Below are positions 7,671 to 19,491 of a stretch of 64,000 bases of DNA, in pieces. The translations under genes and the position numbers were made by a program. The first letter of the stretch is position 1. Each line of letters starts with the position of its first letter. The stretch covers positions 682,001 through 746,000 of the forward strand of contig JAKCFM010000001.1 in assembly GCA_025041195.1 (NCBI GenBank), in the 5' to 3' direction. The notes beneath the pieces were generated by a model. The model searched no databases. It was not told where the DNA came from and saw only the letters and a list, made by a program, of their open reading frames with translations. Source of the stretch: Halobacteriales archaeon YIM A00013 (GTDB taxonomy: Archaea > Halobacteriota > Halobacteria > Halobacteriales > Haloarculaceae).

Positions 7671-9479
7671 ATGTTCGAGAAGGTGTTGATTGCGAACCGA
7701 GGGGAGATTGCCGTCCGAGTCATGCGCGCCTGTGCGGAGCTCGACATCGAGACGGTCGCAATCTACAGCGAGGCAGACAAAGACGCCGGACACGTCCGAT
7801 ACGCAGACGAGGCCTACAACGTTGGGCCGGCCCGCGCGGCCGACTCGTATCTCGACCAGGAGACGATCGTCGATGTTGCAACGCGTGCGGACGCGGACGC
7901 GATCCATCCTGGATACGGCTTTCTCGCGGAGAACGCCGAATTCGCGGCGCTCGTCGAAGCAACCGATGGCATCACCTGGATCGGTCCATCAAGCGAATCG
8001 ATGGAACAGCTGGGTGAAAAGACCAAAGCCCGGACGGTGATGGACGCCGCTGACGTGCCGATCGTCCCCGGCACCACCGATCCAGTGACCGATCCCGCAG
8101 AAATCGAGGCGTTCGGTGAGGAACACGGCTATCCGATCGCGATCAAGGCCGAAGGCGGCGGCGGTGGCCGTGGAATGAAGGTCGTTCGAAGCGCCGACGA
8201 AATCGAAGACCAGTTCGAGAGCGCCCAGCGCGAGGGTGAGGCCTACTTCGACAACGATTCGGTGTATATCGAGCGCTATCTCGAACACCCGCGCCACATC
8301 GAAGTCCAGATCATCGCCGACCAGTTCGGCAACGTTCGCCACCTTGGCGAGCGCGACTGCTCACTCCAGCGTCGCCACCAGAAGATCATCGAGGAAGCCC
8401 CATCGCCCGCCCTCGACGACCAGCTCCGCGCAGAGATCGGCGAGGCCGCCCGTCGCGGCGTCAAAGAATCCGAGTACACCAACGCTGGCACCGTCGAATT
8501 CCTCGTCGAGGACGGCCAGTTCTACTTCCTTGAGGTGAACACGAGAATCCAGGTCGAACACACCGTCACCGAAGAGATCACTGGGATCGATATCGTGAAG
8601 ACCCAGCTTCGGGTTGCGGCCGGCGACGAAATCGACTTCGAGCAGAATGAAGTGGAGATCGAAGGCCACGGCATGGAGTTCAGAATCAATGCCGAGAACG
8701 CTGCCGAGGAGTTCGCTCCACAGACCGGTACGCTCACGACGTACGATCCACCGGGTGGCATCGGCGTTCGTATGGACGACGCCCTCCGCGAAGGTGATGA
8801 GATCAGCGGCGATTACGATTCGATGATCGCCAAACTGATCGTCTACGGGAGCGATCGCCAGGAGTGTCTCGCCAGATCACGCCGCGCGCTCGCCGAGTTC
8901 GACATCGAAGGACTCGTCACCGTGATTCCGTTCCACCGACAGATGCTCCACGACGAGCAGTTCGTTGCGGGCACACACACGACGAAGTATCTCGACGAAG
9001 AGCTGGATCAGACAGTGATAGCAGAGGCGCAAGAACAGTGGGGTCCTGCGTCGGTCGATGCAACGGATGCGGACGAAGAAACCGTCGAGCGCGAGTTCAC
9101 GGTCGAGGTCAACGGCAAGCGCTTTGAGGTGAATCTCGAAGAGCGCGGTGCACCGCCGCTTCCAGCAAACGGCGGCGCGAACAATCAGTCGCGGCCAAAC
9201 CCCAGCGCACCGTCTGCGAGCAGCTCTTCCAGCAACGACAGTGGTGGAACGGTCACCACGGCCGAGGGTGAACAGGTCACCGCAGAGATGCAGGGTACCC
9301 TCCTCGAAGTCCCGATCGAAGAAGGCGATGAGGTCGCCGCCGGAGACATCCTCTGTGTCCTCGAAGCGATGAAGATGGAAAATGACATCGTCGCTAGCCA
9401 CGGCGGAACTGTCGTCGAAATCCCGGTTGCAGAGGGGGAAAGCGTGGATATGGGTGATCCGCTCGTCATCATCGACTGA
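7671..9479 (+). CDS. pccA: Acetyl/propionyl-CoA carboxylase, biotin carboxylase-BCCP subunit
   Basis: 602 aa. Residues about 1-450 are a biotin carboxylase: the N-terminal domain starts [20 protein letters not shown], the ATP-grasp glycine loop is [14 protein letters not shown], and the catalytic block is [17 protein letters not shown] Pro/Ser/Asn-rich linker (about 500-525) leads to a biotinyl domain whose EAMKMEND motif places the biotinylated lysine at Lys568. It makes carboxybiotin from ATP and bicarbonate. The partner carboxyltransferase and small subunit are encoded 37 kb away (44456-46245), not next to it. In haloarchaea such complexes act mainly on propionyl-CoA in the methylmalonyl and 3-hydroxypropionate-type routes. 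Substrate is inferred, not shown. Confidence 0.93.
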   Translation: MFEKVLIANRGEIAVRVMRACAELDIETVAIYSEADKDAGHVRYADEAYNVGPARAADSYLDQETIVDVATRADADAIHPGYGFLAENAEFAALVEATDGITWIGPSSESMEQLGEKTKARTVMDAADVPIVPGTTDPVTDPAEIEAFGEEHGYPIAIKAEGGGGGRGMKVVRSADEIEDQFESAQREGEAYFDNDSVYIERYLEHPRHIEVQIIADQFGNVRHLGERDCSLQRRHQKIIEEAPSPALDDQLRAEIGEAARRGVKESEYTNAGTVEFLVEDGQFYFLEVNTRIQVEHTVTEEITGIDIVKTQLRVAAGDEIDFEQNEVEIEGHGMEFRINAENAAEEFAPQTGTLTTYDPPGGIGVRMDDALREGDEISGDYDSMIAKLIVYGSDRQECLARSRRALAEFDIEGLVTVIPFHRQMLHDEQFVAGTHTTKYLDEELDQTVIAEAQEQWGPASVDATDADEETVEREFTVEVNGKRFEVNLEERGAPPLPANGGANNQSRPNPSAPSASSSSSNDSGGTVTTAEGEQVTAEMQGTLLEVPIEEGDEVAAGDILCVLEAMKMENDIVASHGGTVVEIPVAEGESVDMGDPLVIID

Positions 9480-9528
9480 AATATTCTTTTGTATTGTAAC
9501 GTCGAACCGATAATAACGAATCGACGCG

Positions 9529-9535
9529 TTTTATC
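9529..9535 (+). promoter_or_regulatory. TATA-like box
   Basis: TTTTATC lies 29-35 nt before the ATG at 9564. It supports that start over the upstream in-frame ATG at 9489. Confidence 0.45.
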
Positions 9536-9563
9536 AGTAACAGCTCACATACCTACCAGACGG

Positions 9564-10475
9564 ATGGGAACTACCACAGAATCGAACGTAACGGGTGAAC
9601 GACGGGAATCGACCACGGGGCTGTGGTCGCAGCTTCTCTCACAGCCTGTGCTGGCGGTGGTCGCTGGGACGGTCGGTCTTGGTGGGGGTGTCGGCCTGCT
9701 CGTAGTGGCGTACATCACAGTGCTCCATCAGCTTCGGATTGCCCCACGACAGGATGCAGTGATCGTAGCGGGTGTGCTGTCCGTGTTGGTGGTGGCAGCG
9801 GGACTGTTGGTCACCCAGCTTCGGATTGGCCGCTCGCTTGCTCGCCTGACGGACGCCATTCAGCAATCAAACGAACGGGACGAGGCAGACCTCTCAGCGT
9901 TGCGAGCCCAGACCGAGCGCTTAGAGCGAGCGACGGTTGGCCTCCAGAAACAACAGCAGACCCAACACGGGCTGTTTAAACCGGCCATTGAGATCGATGG
10001 AATCTCGACTGACGAGCAGCTGGCTGAATCGGACACGCTCATGCTGTTCGTCTCGAATCGGTCGTTCGGTCCGGCACTGGGTCTCTCGGTGACCTCCTCG
10101 ATTTCGCTTTCTGGCACGCCACGGGGGTACGACGTGAGTGGAGCCACCGCAGACTGTCCCACGAGCAACCGATCCACAACGAGTACGAATACACGAGTTC
10201 CACCGTACGCTGACGGCGTTGCGCTCGCCGTTGACGTGCGTGTTGGCGTCGAAACAAAAGCAGAGACGGATGCGACGCCAGTTACCTGTCATTTTAGTGA
10301 CGCTGCCCGAGTGTGTCACGCAGATGGCGTCGAATCGATGTCAGTTGCCTTCGAGATCAGCTACGAAGACGTGTTCGGTGCAACGTACACCGAACGGGTC
10401 GAAATCCCTGCAGTCGAGCTCTCTGCGGAGCATACGCTCACAGCACCAGACGCAGAGGCCACCGCACGACAGTAA
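9564..10475 (+). CDS. Membrane protein with two TM segments and short coiled coil
   Basis: 303 aa, not recognised. Two helices lie near residues 30-55 (VLAVVAGTVGLGGGVGLLVV) and 70-90 (AVIVAGVLSVLVVAAGLLVT). A coiled-coil stretch (ARLTDAIQQSNERDEADLSA...ERLERATVGLQKQQQ) follows at about 95-140. The rest is a beta-rich domain (FKPAIEIDGISTDEQLAESD onwards) resembling an immunoglobulin-like or DUF-type sandwich. The upstream in-frame ATG at 9489 is rejected because the extra residues are non-hydrophobic and promoter-like. No operon partner: ileS follows with its own promoter. Confidence 0.65.
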   Translation: MGTTTESNVTGERRESTTGLWSQLLSQPVLAVVAGTVGLGGGVGLLVVAYITVLHQLRIAPRQDAVIVAGVLSVLVVAAGLLVTQLRIGRSLARLTDAIQQSNERDEADLSALRAQTERLERATVGLQKQQQTQHGLFKPAIEIDGISTDEQLAESDTLMLFVSNRSFGPALGLSVTSSISLSGTPRGYDVSGATADCPTSNRSTTSTNTRVPPYADGVALAVDVRVGVETKAETDATPVTCHFSDAARVCHADGVESMSVAFEISYEDVFGATYTERVEIPAVELSAEHTLTAPDAEATARQ

Positions 10476-10513
10476 CCGATCGGAGGCAGACGCGACTGCA
10501 AGACCGATTCTCC

Positions 10514-10519
10514 TTTAAT
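10514..10519 (+). promoter_or_regulatory. TATA box of ileS
   Basis: TTTAAT lies 23-28 nt before the ATG at 10542. This selects 10542 over the in-frame ATG at 10518, which overlaps the box itself. Confidence 0.55.
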
Positions 10520-10541
10520 GATTCGGACGATTACCTCCTCT

Positions 10542-13500
10542 ATGAGTCGGTTCGCCGCGATTGATGACCGCTATGACCCTCACGCCATCGAAGCGGAGAT
10601 GATGGACTACTGGGATGCGGTCGATGCCTACGAGCAGACGAAAGCACACCGGGAGGGCAACGAGCGGTTTTTCTTCGTCGATGGCCCGCCGTACACCTCA
10701 GGGTCGGCCCACATGGGAACGACCTGGAACAAGACGCTCAAAGACTGCTATCTCCGCTATCTCCGGATGTCGGGCTACGACGTGACGGATCGGCCCGGCT
10801 ATGATATGCACGGGCTTCCGATCGAGACGCGCGTCGAAGAGCGCCTTGGCTTCGAGAACAAAAAGGACATCAAGGAGTTTGGTGAAGAGCGGTTCATCGA
10901 GGAGTGTAAGGCCTACGCCAACGAGCAACTCGAAGGGCTCCAATCGGACTTTCAGTCGTTTGGCGTCTGGATGGACTGGGAGAACCCGTACAAGTCGGTC
11001 GATCCCACGTACATGGAAGCCGCCTGGTGGGCGTTCTCACGGGCGTATGATCGCGGGCTTGTCGATCAGGGCGGGCGTTCGATCAGCCAGTGTCCACGCT
11101 GTGAGACGGCCATCGCGAAAAACGAAGTCGAGTACGAGGTCGTTTCCGATCCCTCGATCTACGTGAAATTCCCGCTCACCGACCGCGAGGGGTCGGTCGT
11201 CATCTGGACGACGACACCGTGGACGCTCCCGGCCAACACGTTCGTGGCAATCGACGAGTCGGCGACCTATCAGGCCGTTCGTGTCGAATCGAACGCCACC
11301 AGCGAGCTCATCTACGTCGAAGAACACTGCGTCGAGGATGTCGTCGAGAAGGGAGATTACGACGAGTACACCGTCGAGGAGAGCTTCGATGGAACGGAGC
11401 TCGTGGGCTGGACCTACGAGCATCCGCTCGCCAACGCCGTTCCAGACCATCCCTCGGGAGCCGGTACCCAACAGCTCTACGACGCTGATTACGTCGAGAT
11501 CGACCGGACCGGCCTCGTCCACAGTGCCCCCGGTCACGGTCCTGAGGACTTCCAGCGCGCGCAGGAGCTCGGACTCGATATCGTCTGTCCGGTGGGGCCT
11601 GATGGCTCCTTTACCGAGCGCGCCGGTCGGTACGAAGGCCAGTTTGTCAAAGACGCAGACGAGGAGATCATGGCCCAATTGGACGACGCGGGCTTGCTGC
11701 TCAATGCGGACACCGTCTCGCACGACTATGGCCACTGTTGGCGCTGTGATACCGGCATTATCCAGATCGTCACTGACCAATGGTTTATCACCACGTCGGA
11801 GATCACCGACGAGATGCTCGAAAACGTCGCCGGGACCGACTGGTATCCCGAGGAAGCCCGTGACAACCGGTTCGCCGACTTCATCGATGATTCACCGGAT
11901 TGGAACGTCTCCCGACAGCGTTACTGGGACATTCCGATCCCGATCTGGACGCCAGCCGATTGGGACGGCGATCTCAAGTCGGCGATCGTGATCGGCGATC
12001 GCACGGAGCTTGCCCAGCGCGTCGATCAGGAAATCGATCCGGAAACGGTTGATATCCACAAAGATACGGTCGATGCACTGACGATCACCGAAGACGGCCG
12101 GACCTACACCCGTGTGTCAGACGTGTTCGATGTCTGGCTTGATTCATCCGTTGCCTCCTGGGGAACGCTGAACTACCCGAGCGAAGAGGGCGAACTCGAC
12201 GAGCTCTGGCCGGCCGATCTCATCATCGAGGCGCACGATCAGACCCGTGGCTGGTTCTGGTCACAGCTGGCAATGGGAAGTGCTGCCGTCGGCGAGGCTC
12301 CTTACGAGCGCGTTCTGATGCACGGCTGGGCACTGATGCCCGATGGTCGTGCAATGTCAAAATCGAAGGACATCCTCGTCGACCCACACGACGTGATCGA
12401 AGAGTACGGCACGGATCCAATGCGTGCGTTCTTGCTCTCATACACCGCCCGTGGTGACGACATGAAGTTCTCCTTCGATGGCGTCGCGGAGATGAACAGC
12501 CGGCTCAACATCCTCTGGAACGTCTATCGGTTCTCGATGGGCTATATGCGACCGGATGAGTTCGATCCATCGGCTGTAACCCTCGACGATGTCGAGCTTG
12601 CAATCGAAGACGAGTGGATCCTCTCGCGCTTGCAGAGCACCAAACAAGCGATTGACGACCATTTCGAGGCGTTCGAACAGGACAAAGCCCTGAACACGCT
12701 CCTTGAATTTTTCGTCGAGGACGTGTCGCGATACTACGTGCAGTTGATCCGCGATCGCGTCTGGCCGGTCGAACAGACCGATTCGAAACAGGCGGCCTAC
12801 GCCACGCTCTACACCGTGCTCGAAGAGACGGTCGCGTTGTTCGCGCCGTTCACGCCGTTCGTCGCCGAGACGCTCTATCAGCATCTCACGGGCGACACCG
12901 GGTATGACACCGTGCACATGTGTGACTACCCAGTGGCCGACGAAACCTGGCTCGACACCGAACTCGAAGGTGATATCGAAATCTGTCGGTCGATCGAAGA
13001 GGCAGGAGCAAACGCCCGCGAACAGGCCGGACGCAGCCTTCGATGGCCGGTCGATCGCGTCGTCGTCGATGCCGAGTCCGACCGAGCAGTCGGGGCGGTC
13101 GAGCGCCGTCGTGACCTGTTGGCCGAGCGGCTCAATGCCTACGAAATCGAGCTCCTGGATCCAGATCGATCGTTCGAGGAGCTCACCTTCGCAGCGACGG
13201 CCGATATGAGCATTCTCGGCCCAACATTTGGCGAGGACGCGGGTCGGATCATGAACGCCCTCAACAACGCGAACGTGGCCGAGCCAACGGTCGAGGCGCT
13301 CGAAGCCGCCGTTGAGGATGAGATCGGCACTCCTGTCGAACTCACCGAGGAGATGATCGAGATCGAAACCCGCACCGAAACGACGATCGGGAGCGCGGAT
13401 TTCGATGCAGGCATCGTCTATGTCGATTCGACGCTCACGGACGAGATTCGCGCGGAGGGATACGCCAAGGAAGTCGTTCGCCGGGCGAACAACATGCGTG

Positions 13501-13742
13501 GCGACTTAGAGCTCCAGAACACCCAGGAGGTCAGACTGGACATACAGCTTGAGGACGAAACGATCGCCGAGTACGTTTCCGAACGCGAGGATATCGTCCG
13601 CGAGCAGGTCCGGGTCACAGCCATCGAACCGGTCAGCGACGGTCATACCGACAGCTGGGAGCTGACAAACGTCGATACGGACGAGCCAGTCGAACTCGAA
13701 CTGACGATCGATCCGCTCGTGGCACCGAAAGCGACGGAGTGA
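10542..13742 (+). CDS. ileS: Isoleucyl-tRNA synthetase
   Basis: 1066 aa, the usual archaeal/eukaryal-type length. It charges tRNA-Ile with isoleucine. The class I HIGH-type site is HMGT at residues 57-60 within PPYTSGSAHMGTTWN, and the KMSKS-type loop is AMSKSKD near residue 604. The insertion between them contains the editing domain (GSVVIWTTTPWTLPANTF), a zinc-binding pair CPRC, and the hallmark block RGWFWSQL near residue 568. A long C-terminal tail with an anticodon-binding helical domain follows. Start at 10542 (MSRFAAIDDRYDPH) fits the TATA box. It is monocistronic. The downstream gap contains a short C-rich/G-rich hairpin. Confidence 0.96.
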   Translation: MSRFAAIDDRYDPHAIEAEMMDYWDAVDAYEQTKAHREGNERFFFVDGPPYTSGSAHMGTTWNKTLKDCYLRYLRMSGYDVTDRPGYDMHGLPIETRVEERLGFENKKDIKEFGEERFIEECKAYANEQLEGLQSDFQSFGVWMDWENPYKSVDPTYMEAAWWAFSRAYDRGLVDQGGRSISQCPRCETAIAKNEVEYEVVSDPSIYVKFPLTDREGSVVIWTTTPWTLPANTFVAIDESATYQAVRVESNATSELIYVEEHCVEDVVEKGDYDEYTVEESFDGTELVGWTYEHPLANAVPDHPSGAGTQQLYDADYVEIDRTGLVHSAPGHGPEDFQRAQELGLDIVCPVGPDGSFTERAGRYEGQFVKDADEEIMAQLDDAGLLLNADTVSHDYGHCWRCDTGIIQIVTDQWFITTSEITDEMLENVAGTDWYPEEARDNRFADFIDDSPDWNVSRQRYWDIPIPIWTPADWDGDLKSAIVIGDRTELAQRVDQEIDPETVDIHKDTVDALTITEDGRTYTRVSDVFDVWLDSSVASWGTLNYPSEEGELDELWPADLIIEAHDQTRGWFWSQLAMGSAAVGEAPYERVLMHGWALMPDGRAMSKSKDILVDPHDVIEEYGTDPMRAFLLSYTARGDDMKFSFDGVAEMNSRLNILWNVYRFSMGYMRPDEFDPSAVTLDDVELAIEDEWILSRLQSTKQAIDDHFEAFEQDKALNTLLEFFVEDVSRYYVQLIRDRVWPVEQTDSKQAAYATLYTVLEETVALFAPFTPFVAETLYQHLTGDTGYDTVHMCDYPVADETWLDTELEGDIEICRSIEEAGANAREQAGRSLRWPVDRVVVDAESDRAVGAVERRRDLLAERLNAYEIELLDPDRSFEELTFAATADMSILGPTFGEDAGRIMNALNNANVAEPTVEALEAAVEDEIGTPVELTEEMIEIETRTETTIGSADFDAGIVYVDSTLTDEIRAEGYAKEVVRRANNMRGDLELQNTQEVRLDIQLEDETIAEYVSEREDIVREQVRVTAIEPVSDGHTDSWELTNVDTDEPVELELTIDPLVAPKATE

Positions 13743-13813
13743 ACAACCCCACCCTACTCGCTTGCTTCGCTCGCTCGTTGAGGAAGGGGCCTTAGCGCAT
13801 CAATTCAGAAAAT

Positions 13814-15793
<1,980 letters not shown>

Positions 15794-15904
15794 GGTTAGC
15801 TGCACCTCACAATCGGTCGACCATAAACGTGCCGGACGTTTATCAAGAAGAACCAGGTTGCTGTCAGTTGTGCTTCGGTGGTGTAGCTGTTGCAGTGACC
15901 CGAC

Positions 15905-16876
15905 TCACGGAGATCGTGTCGTCGGTTTGTGTTCGAAAACGAGGGCAGACACCGAGGCGCGCTGAAGCCAGACAAAGCCAGCCAGGACGAGCACAAATCC
16001 CACGCCCGTGAGCGGATCGATCAGCTCATCCAGAATCAGCCAGGAAAGAACCGTCGCCATGATTGGTTCGAGATAGCTAATCAGATTGATCTGGGCCGAT
16101 CCAAGCTCTCCCAACAGCGTAAAGTACAGCAGAAACGCCACTGCGCCGGGAATGAGTCCGAGATACACGAGTGCACCAATTCCCGTCTGTGACCACTGAA
16201 TCGCCGCGATCGATTCCCCGGACAGCAGCCCTGCGATCAACAGCTCGGTTGCGCCGATGAGCATCGCCCACGCCTGTATCGTCCGGGCCGGCAATCCAGT
16301 TTCGAACGGCTCGGTGAGAACGGCGCCAATCGCGAAACTGGCTGCAGCAACGAACACCGTGAGAACGCCAACTCCGTCACCGGCCAACAGTGCAAACGGA
16401 TCGAGTGCGCTTGCTCTCGTAAAAATATCTGCGCCTGCGCGCTCGGTGACGCCGGGCTGGGCGACGAGAAAGACACCCAAAAATCCCAACAGAAAGCCAA
16501 CGGTGTCACCGACCTGAAGCTGCTTTCCGAGCAAACTGACGCCAAACAGCGCTGTCAACACCGGAATCAAACTCACGATCACCGCCGCAACGGCTGGTTG
16601 GACCGAAAGCTGTCCGATGTACAACAGTGCGTGGTGGCCGCCGATGAGAAAGGTCCCAGCAATACCCACCACGAGCCAACCACGACGACTCGTTGGCCGC
16701 CAGTCGGCCGTGGTGAACAGCGCATAGCCCAGGACCACGACGCCCGCCAGCAGATACCGAAGGCCAGCGTAGGTCAACGGTGGAAACCACTCCAGCCCAA
16801 CATCGATGGCGACAAACGAGCTTCCCCACAAGGTCCCAAGCAGCAAAAATGCCCCAGCGAGCAACGTCCGATTCAT
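15905..16876 (-). CDS. EamA/DMT-family transporter
   Basis: 323 aa with ten hydrophobic segments in two EamA repeats (first repeat starts LLAGAFLLLGTLWGSSFVAI; the second around ALTEPFETG...). Pro and Gly positions typical of drug/metabolite exporters are present (LWGSSF, PGAVAFLLYFTLLGELGSA). Such proteins export amino acids or metabolites; no substrate can be inferred. It lies between the Lrp regulator (convergent end upstream) and acs. An Lrp-type regulator next to an EamA exporter is common for amino-acid export, but the two are separately promoted here. Confidence 0.88.
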   Translation of the reverse strand: MNRTLLAGAFLLLGTLWGSSFVAIDVGLEWFPPLTYAGLRYLLAGVVVLGYALFTTADWRPTSRRGWLVVGIAGTFLIGGHHALLYIGQLSVQPAVAAVIVSLIPVLTALFGVSLLGKQLQVGDTVGFLLGFLGVFLVAQPGVTERAGADIFTRASALDPFALLAGDGVGVLTVFVAAASFAIGAVLTEPFETGLPARTIQAWAMLIGATELLIAGLLSGESIAAIQWSQTGIGALVYLGLIPGAVAFLLYFTLLGELGSAQINLISYLEPIMATVLSWLILDELIDPLTGVGFVLVLAGFVWLQRASVSALVFEHKPTTRSP

Positions 16877-17027
16877 TGATCACGCTCCCTGGTTTGCAAC
16901 ACAGAACGGCAACGCTCTGAACGACTGATCGTTCGGTTCATAAATAAGTTAGAGAGCTGTTCATTATATATCCATTGATTGAACTAGAATAGGCCCCAAA
17001 GCAGAATTTTGAAATTATAATCCAAGA

Positions 17028-17516
17028 CTACTCCAACAACTGGGAGTACAATGTCTCCCGGGATATCTGCTGGAGTGGTTCGTGTCCGTCATAGAGTGTA
17101 CTGATTGTGTACGTTGATATCGTCCGGCCGACACCGTCGATGCGTTCGAGGGTGTTAATGAGATCTTCAACCATCTCTGGACCAGTGAGCTGTGCGATGA
17201 CGAGATAATCGGTTTCACCGGCGGTGAAATACACCTGTGTGATGCCATCGATCTCGGCAAGCCGCTGTCCAAGATCGGAGTGATCTTCGTCGTAGTCCGC
17301 GAATATCTGAATGACGAACGTAATCTCGAAGCCGAGTGCCGCGAGATCAATGTCGTAATGGTCGTTTCTGATGACGCCGGCCTCGCGGAGCTGTTTCACC
17401 CGGTAGTTGACGGTCGAGAGCGGAATGTCAGTCCTTTCCGAGATGTGATCCGGGCTTCGGGTCTCCTCGTCCGCGATCGTTTTGAGGATGTCAATATCTT
17501 TCTCATCGATCTCCAT
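17028..17516 (-). CDS. Lrp/AsnC-family transcriptional regulator
   Basis: 162 aa. The N-terminal winged helix-turn-helix is EIDEKDIDILKTIADEETRS through STVNYRVKQLREAGVI (residues 2-52). The C-terminal RAM effector domain spans about 65-145 (DYLVIAQLTGPEMVEDLINT). The family binds amino acids and regulates their metabolism and transport. The same-strand EamA gene lies downstream. The closest good TATA box is at 17741-17747, giving a leader of about 200 nt with hairpins. The RAM domain appears intact. Confidence 0.9.
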   Translation of the reverse strand: MEIDEKDIDILKTIADEETRSPDHISERTDIPLSTVNYRVKQLREAGVIRNDHYDIDLAALGFEITFVIQIFADYDEDHSDLGQRLAEIDGITQVYFTAGETDYLVIAQLTGPEMVEDLINTLERIDGVGRTISTYTISTLYDGHEPLQQISRETLYSQLLE

Positions 17517-17725
17517 GGATGGATCTGCGGGCGCATTCGTTCAAAGCTTTCGTCACCACAAGTTTGCGCCGCTGGGAGCGGTGTTGGATGGCTTCACAAA
17601 TGAAATGGGTGAGTGATGGAGGGGGGAGAGCCACGTTGGTCGTGATCTACCGGAACGGTACGACGGAGATCAGTACCGTCGGGACGGGGACCGTCGGGCT
17701 AGTATGCCATGGTCCGGCGTATGGC
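17517..17725 (-). promoter_or_regulatory. Long, structured 5' leader of the Lrp gene (candidate)
   Basis: About 200 nt separate the predicted start point (near 17717) from the Lrp ATG. On the plus strand the region has GCCAT..ATGGC (17706-17725), ACCG-GAA-CGGT, GATCT..AGATC, and two ACCGTCGGG direct repeats (17670-17700). No convincing reading frame is found on either strand. It could be an attenuator-like leader or a separate small RNA. Confidence 0.35.
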
Positions 17726-17740
17726 TGTACAACCCAGTCC

Positions 17741-17747
17741 TATAAAC
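17741..17747 (-). promoter_or_regulatory. TATA box, minus strand
   Basis: On the minus strand this reads GTTTATAGG with flanking BRE-like purines. It is the strongest promoter signal upstream of the Lrp gene. Confidence 0.45.
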
Positions 17748-18109
17748 ACCCTTCCGAGGATATAATGACTATTTGACCGTATTGCATACGTGTTAAATTT
17801 GTTACTGGTAATACAGGATGCGATTATAATGTTAGATATCTATGGCTTCATCGACTAATTGCTGATTCGTGTGCAACACAGCACGTATATAGTCGTTATA
17901 GAGAACAACCACCGTCAAAAACATTCTCTCATATCCACTATATTTGTTAGTTATTTGTCTTTGTCCAGTGTAAACAGTAAGAGTTATAATATGTGTGTTT
18001 CAATAGATGAGTACTGGGAAGCCACGCAGGAATCGCCTGGACACAGTTGATCAGAAGCAGGGATCCGAAAACGGTGAAACGTGAGTGGTTCGCCCAGTGA
18101 TTGAAACCC
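17748..18109. other. AT-rich gap with promoter of small secreted protein
   Basis: About 360 nt without a recognisable gene. A TTATAATA box at about 17984-17991 points rightward to the secreted protein at 18110, implying a leader of about 95 nt. No repeats or RNA genes are identified. Confidence 0.45.
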
Positions 18110-18355
18110 ATGAAACGAGCATTCCACATCACGTTGGTCGCATTCACGCTTGTGAGCGTGATTGCAGGTGCAGCAGTTCCAGCTGCTGCAGGCGGAACAG
18201 ATGTAACGTACGACGACGACAACAACGGAGTTGACAACGACGGATACGATATCGACGATTCAAACAACATCCTCATCGATAACTCCGAGGACAACGACTT
18301 CCTCGACCTCGGTCTCAGCCTGCTGAACGACCTCAGTCTGTTGAGCTTGCTCTGA
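18110..18355 (+). CDS. Small acidic secreted protein
   Basis: 81 aa. Residues 1-28 are a Sec signal peptide (MKRAFHITLVAFTLVSVIAG, cleavage after AAAG). The mature part is Asp/Asn-rich (YDDDNNGVDNDGYDIDDSNN), then a short amphipathic Leu-rich tail (LDLGLSLLNDLSLLSLL). ATG 18110 is preferred to the TTG at 18101. The N-terminus resembles the signal of the Cys-rich protein at 20299. Family not recognised. A calcium-binding role for the Asp run is speculation. Confidence 0.6.
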   Translation: MKRAFHITLVAFTLVSVIAGAAVPAAAGGTDVTYDDDNNGVDNDGYDIDDSNNILIDNSEDNDFLDLGLSLLNDLSLLSLL

Positions 18356-18450
18356 GGTCAAACTTCACGTCCATATTTTTGCCGTCAGCCGCGATAGACT
18401 GCTCCGGATAGATCGACTACTAGGGCTCACTTATAGCCATCGAGTCGGTT

Positions 18451-19413
18451 TCAGCAATGGTTCATTTCGATGAGTCGTGCAGCAATCCGTTGGGCACCAC
18501 GCGCACCCGCGGTTTCGGGGTGGCCGGGCACTATGAGTGAGACATCGCGTCGGAGTTCAGTACCGAGTGCCTCCTGAAGTGCCCCACGGAGGCCCGGAAT
18601 CGCTGCCATCGTGCCAGCACAGACAATTGGCCGATCGAGCACCTGTTTATACAGCGTAATTGATTGGCGCGCAAGTTGTGGAAGAAATTCGTTGGCGATC
18701 GACGCTACCACGTCGGAAATGTACTCCATGAGTGGGGCCCTCCCGCCCCACATCAGTCGATTACGCCGCCCAGGTCCAGTGTGTGTGCCCTCGGAACCAG
18801 TCCGCCGAGCGAACGGGGTGCCAGACACCGACATCGTCGAAAACGGCACAACACGCTCCCCCCGCCGATATACGCAGACGTCAAGGGCGGTCGAACCAAG
18901 CTCAACGGTCATATAGAGCTCGGAAAGCGCTTCGAGAGCGTCTCCGACCGCCGGAATCGAACCGCAGAACGAAGACGGAAACACTCGAAGCAGTTGTCCA
19001 CTCCCGTGATCTTCGAGCATCGGTTCAAGGATGCTGGCGTAGTCATCGCTGCGTGTCGAAGCCGCATACACCACCCCAGCGTTCGGCGGGATTGCCTCTG
19101 CATCGATAAACGAACTTACAATTGACCGCACGCAATCTGATCGGCCGTTTTCGGTCGCACTTTCGGATGGTATCTCGATCTGCACCCGATTCGAGGAGTC
19201 GGTGGGTCGTGTGTTCGCACCCAGTGGGTGTGTCTCATCCCCTACACCGTCATGTGTGGTGGCCACACACGTGGGCACGACCGAACTATCGAGTGAGCCC
19301 TCGCCCGGCCGAGCGGCCACCGTCCGGTCGCGTCCGAACTGTAACCCGACCGGTGTCGGCCGATCAGTCGTCACCTGTCTGGACCCACCGGTGGCCGTGT
19401 TCTCCTCGAACAT
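18451..19413 (-). CDS. Divergent actin/Hsp70-fold ATPase
   Basis: 320 aa. The three nucleotide-site motifs of the actin/Hsp70/hexokinase fold can be traced: phosphate-1 VGLQFGRDRTVAARPG near residue 27, phosphate-2 MTVELGSTALDVCVYRRGE near 170, and adenosine motif PIVCAGTMAAIPGLRGAL near 275. The usual acidic residue before the phosphate-1 glycine is Gln here, so catalysis may be altered. Start at 19413 is chosen for AAGGA 7 nt upstream; a GTG at 19458 would add 15 residues. It is shorter than Hsp70 and lacks a substrate domain, so it resembles archaeal actin homologues or plasmid-type ParM. Function unknown. It is the third actin-fold protein in the window. Confidence 0.65.
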   Translation of the reverse strand: MFEENTATGGSRQVTTDRPTPVGLQFGRDRTVAARPGEGSLDSSVVPTCVATTHDGVGDETHPLGANTRPTDSSNRVQIEIPSESATENGRSDCVRSIVSSFIDAEAIPPNAGVVYAASTRSDDYASILEPMLEDHGSGQLLRVFPSSFCGSIPAVGDALEALSELYMTVELGSTALDVCVYRRGERVVPFSTMSVSGTPFARRTGSEGTHTGPGRRNRLMWGGRAPLMEYISDVVASIANEFLPQLARQSITLYKQVLDRPIVCAGTMAAIPGLRGALQEALGTELRRDVSLIVPGHPETAGARGAQRIAARLIEMNHC

Positions 19414-19491
19414 ATTGGGTCCTTGTTTTTGCTGCTGGCTATTTCGCTCTTTTGTCACATAAATGATTAGATTGATGATTTGGAACTCCCT

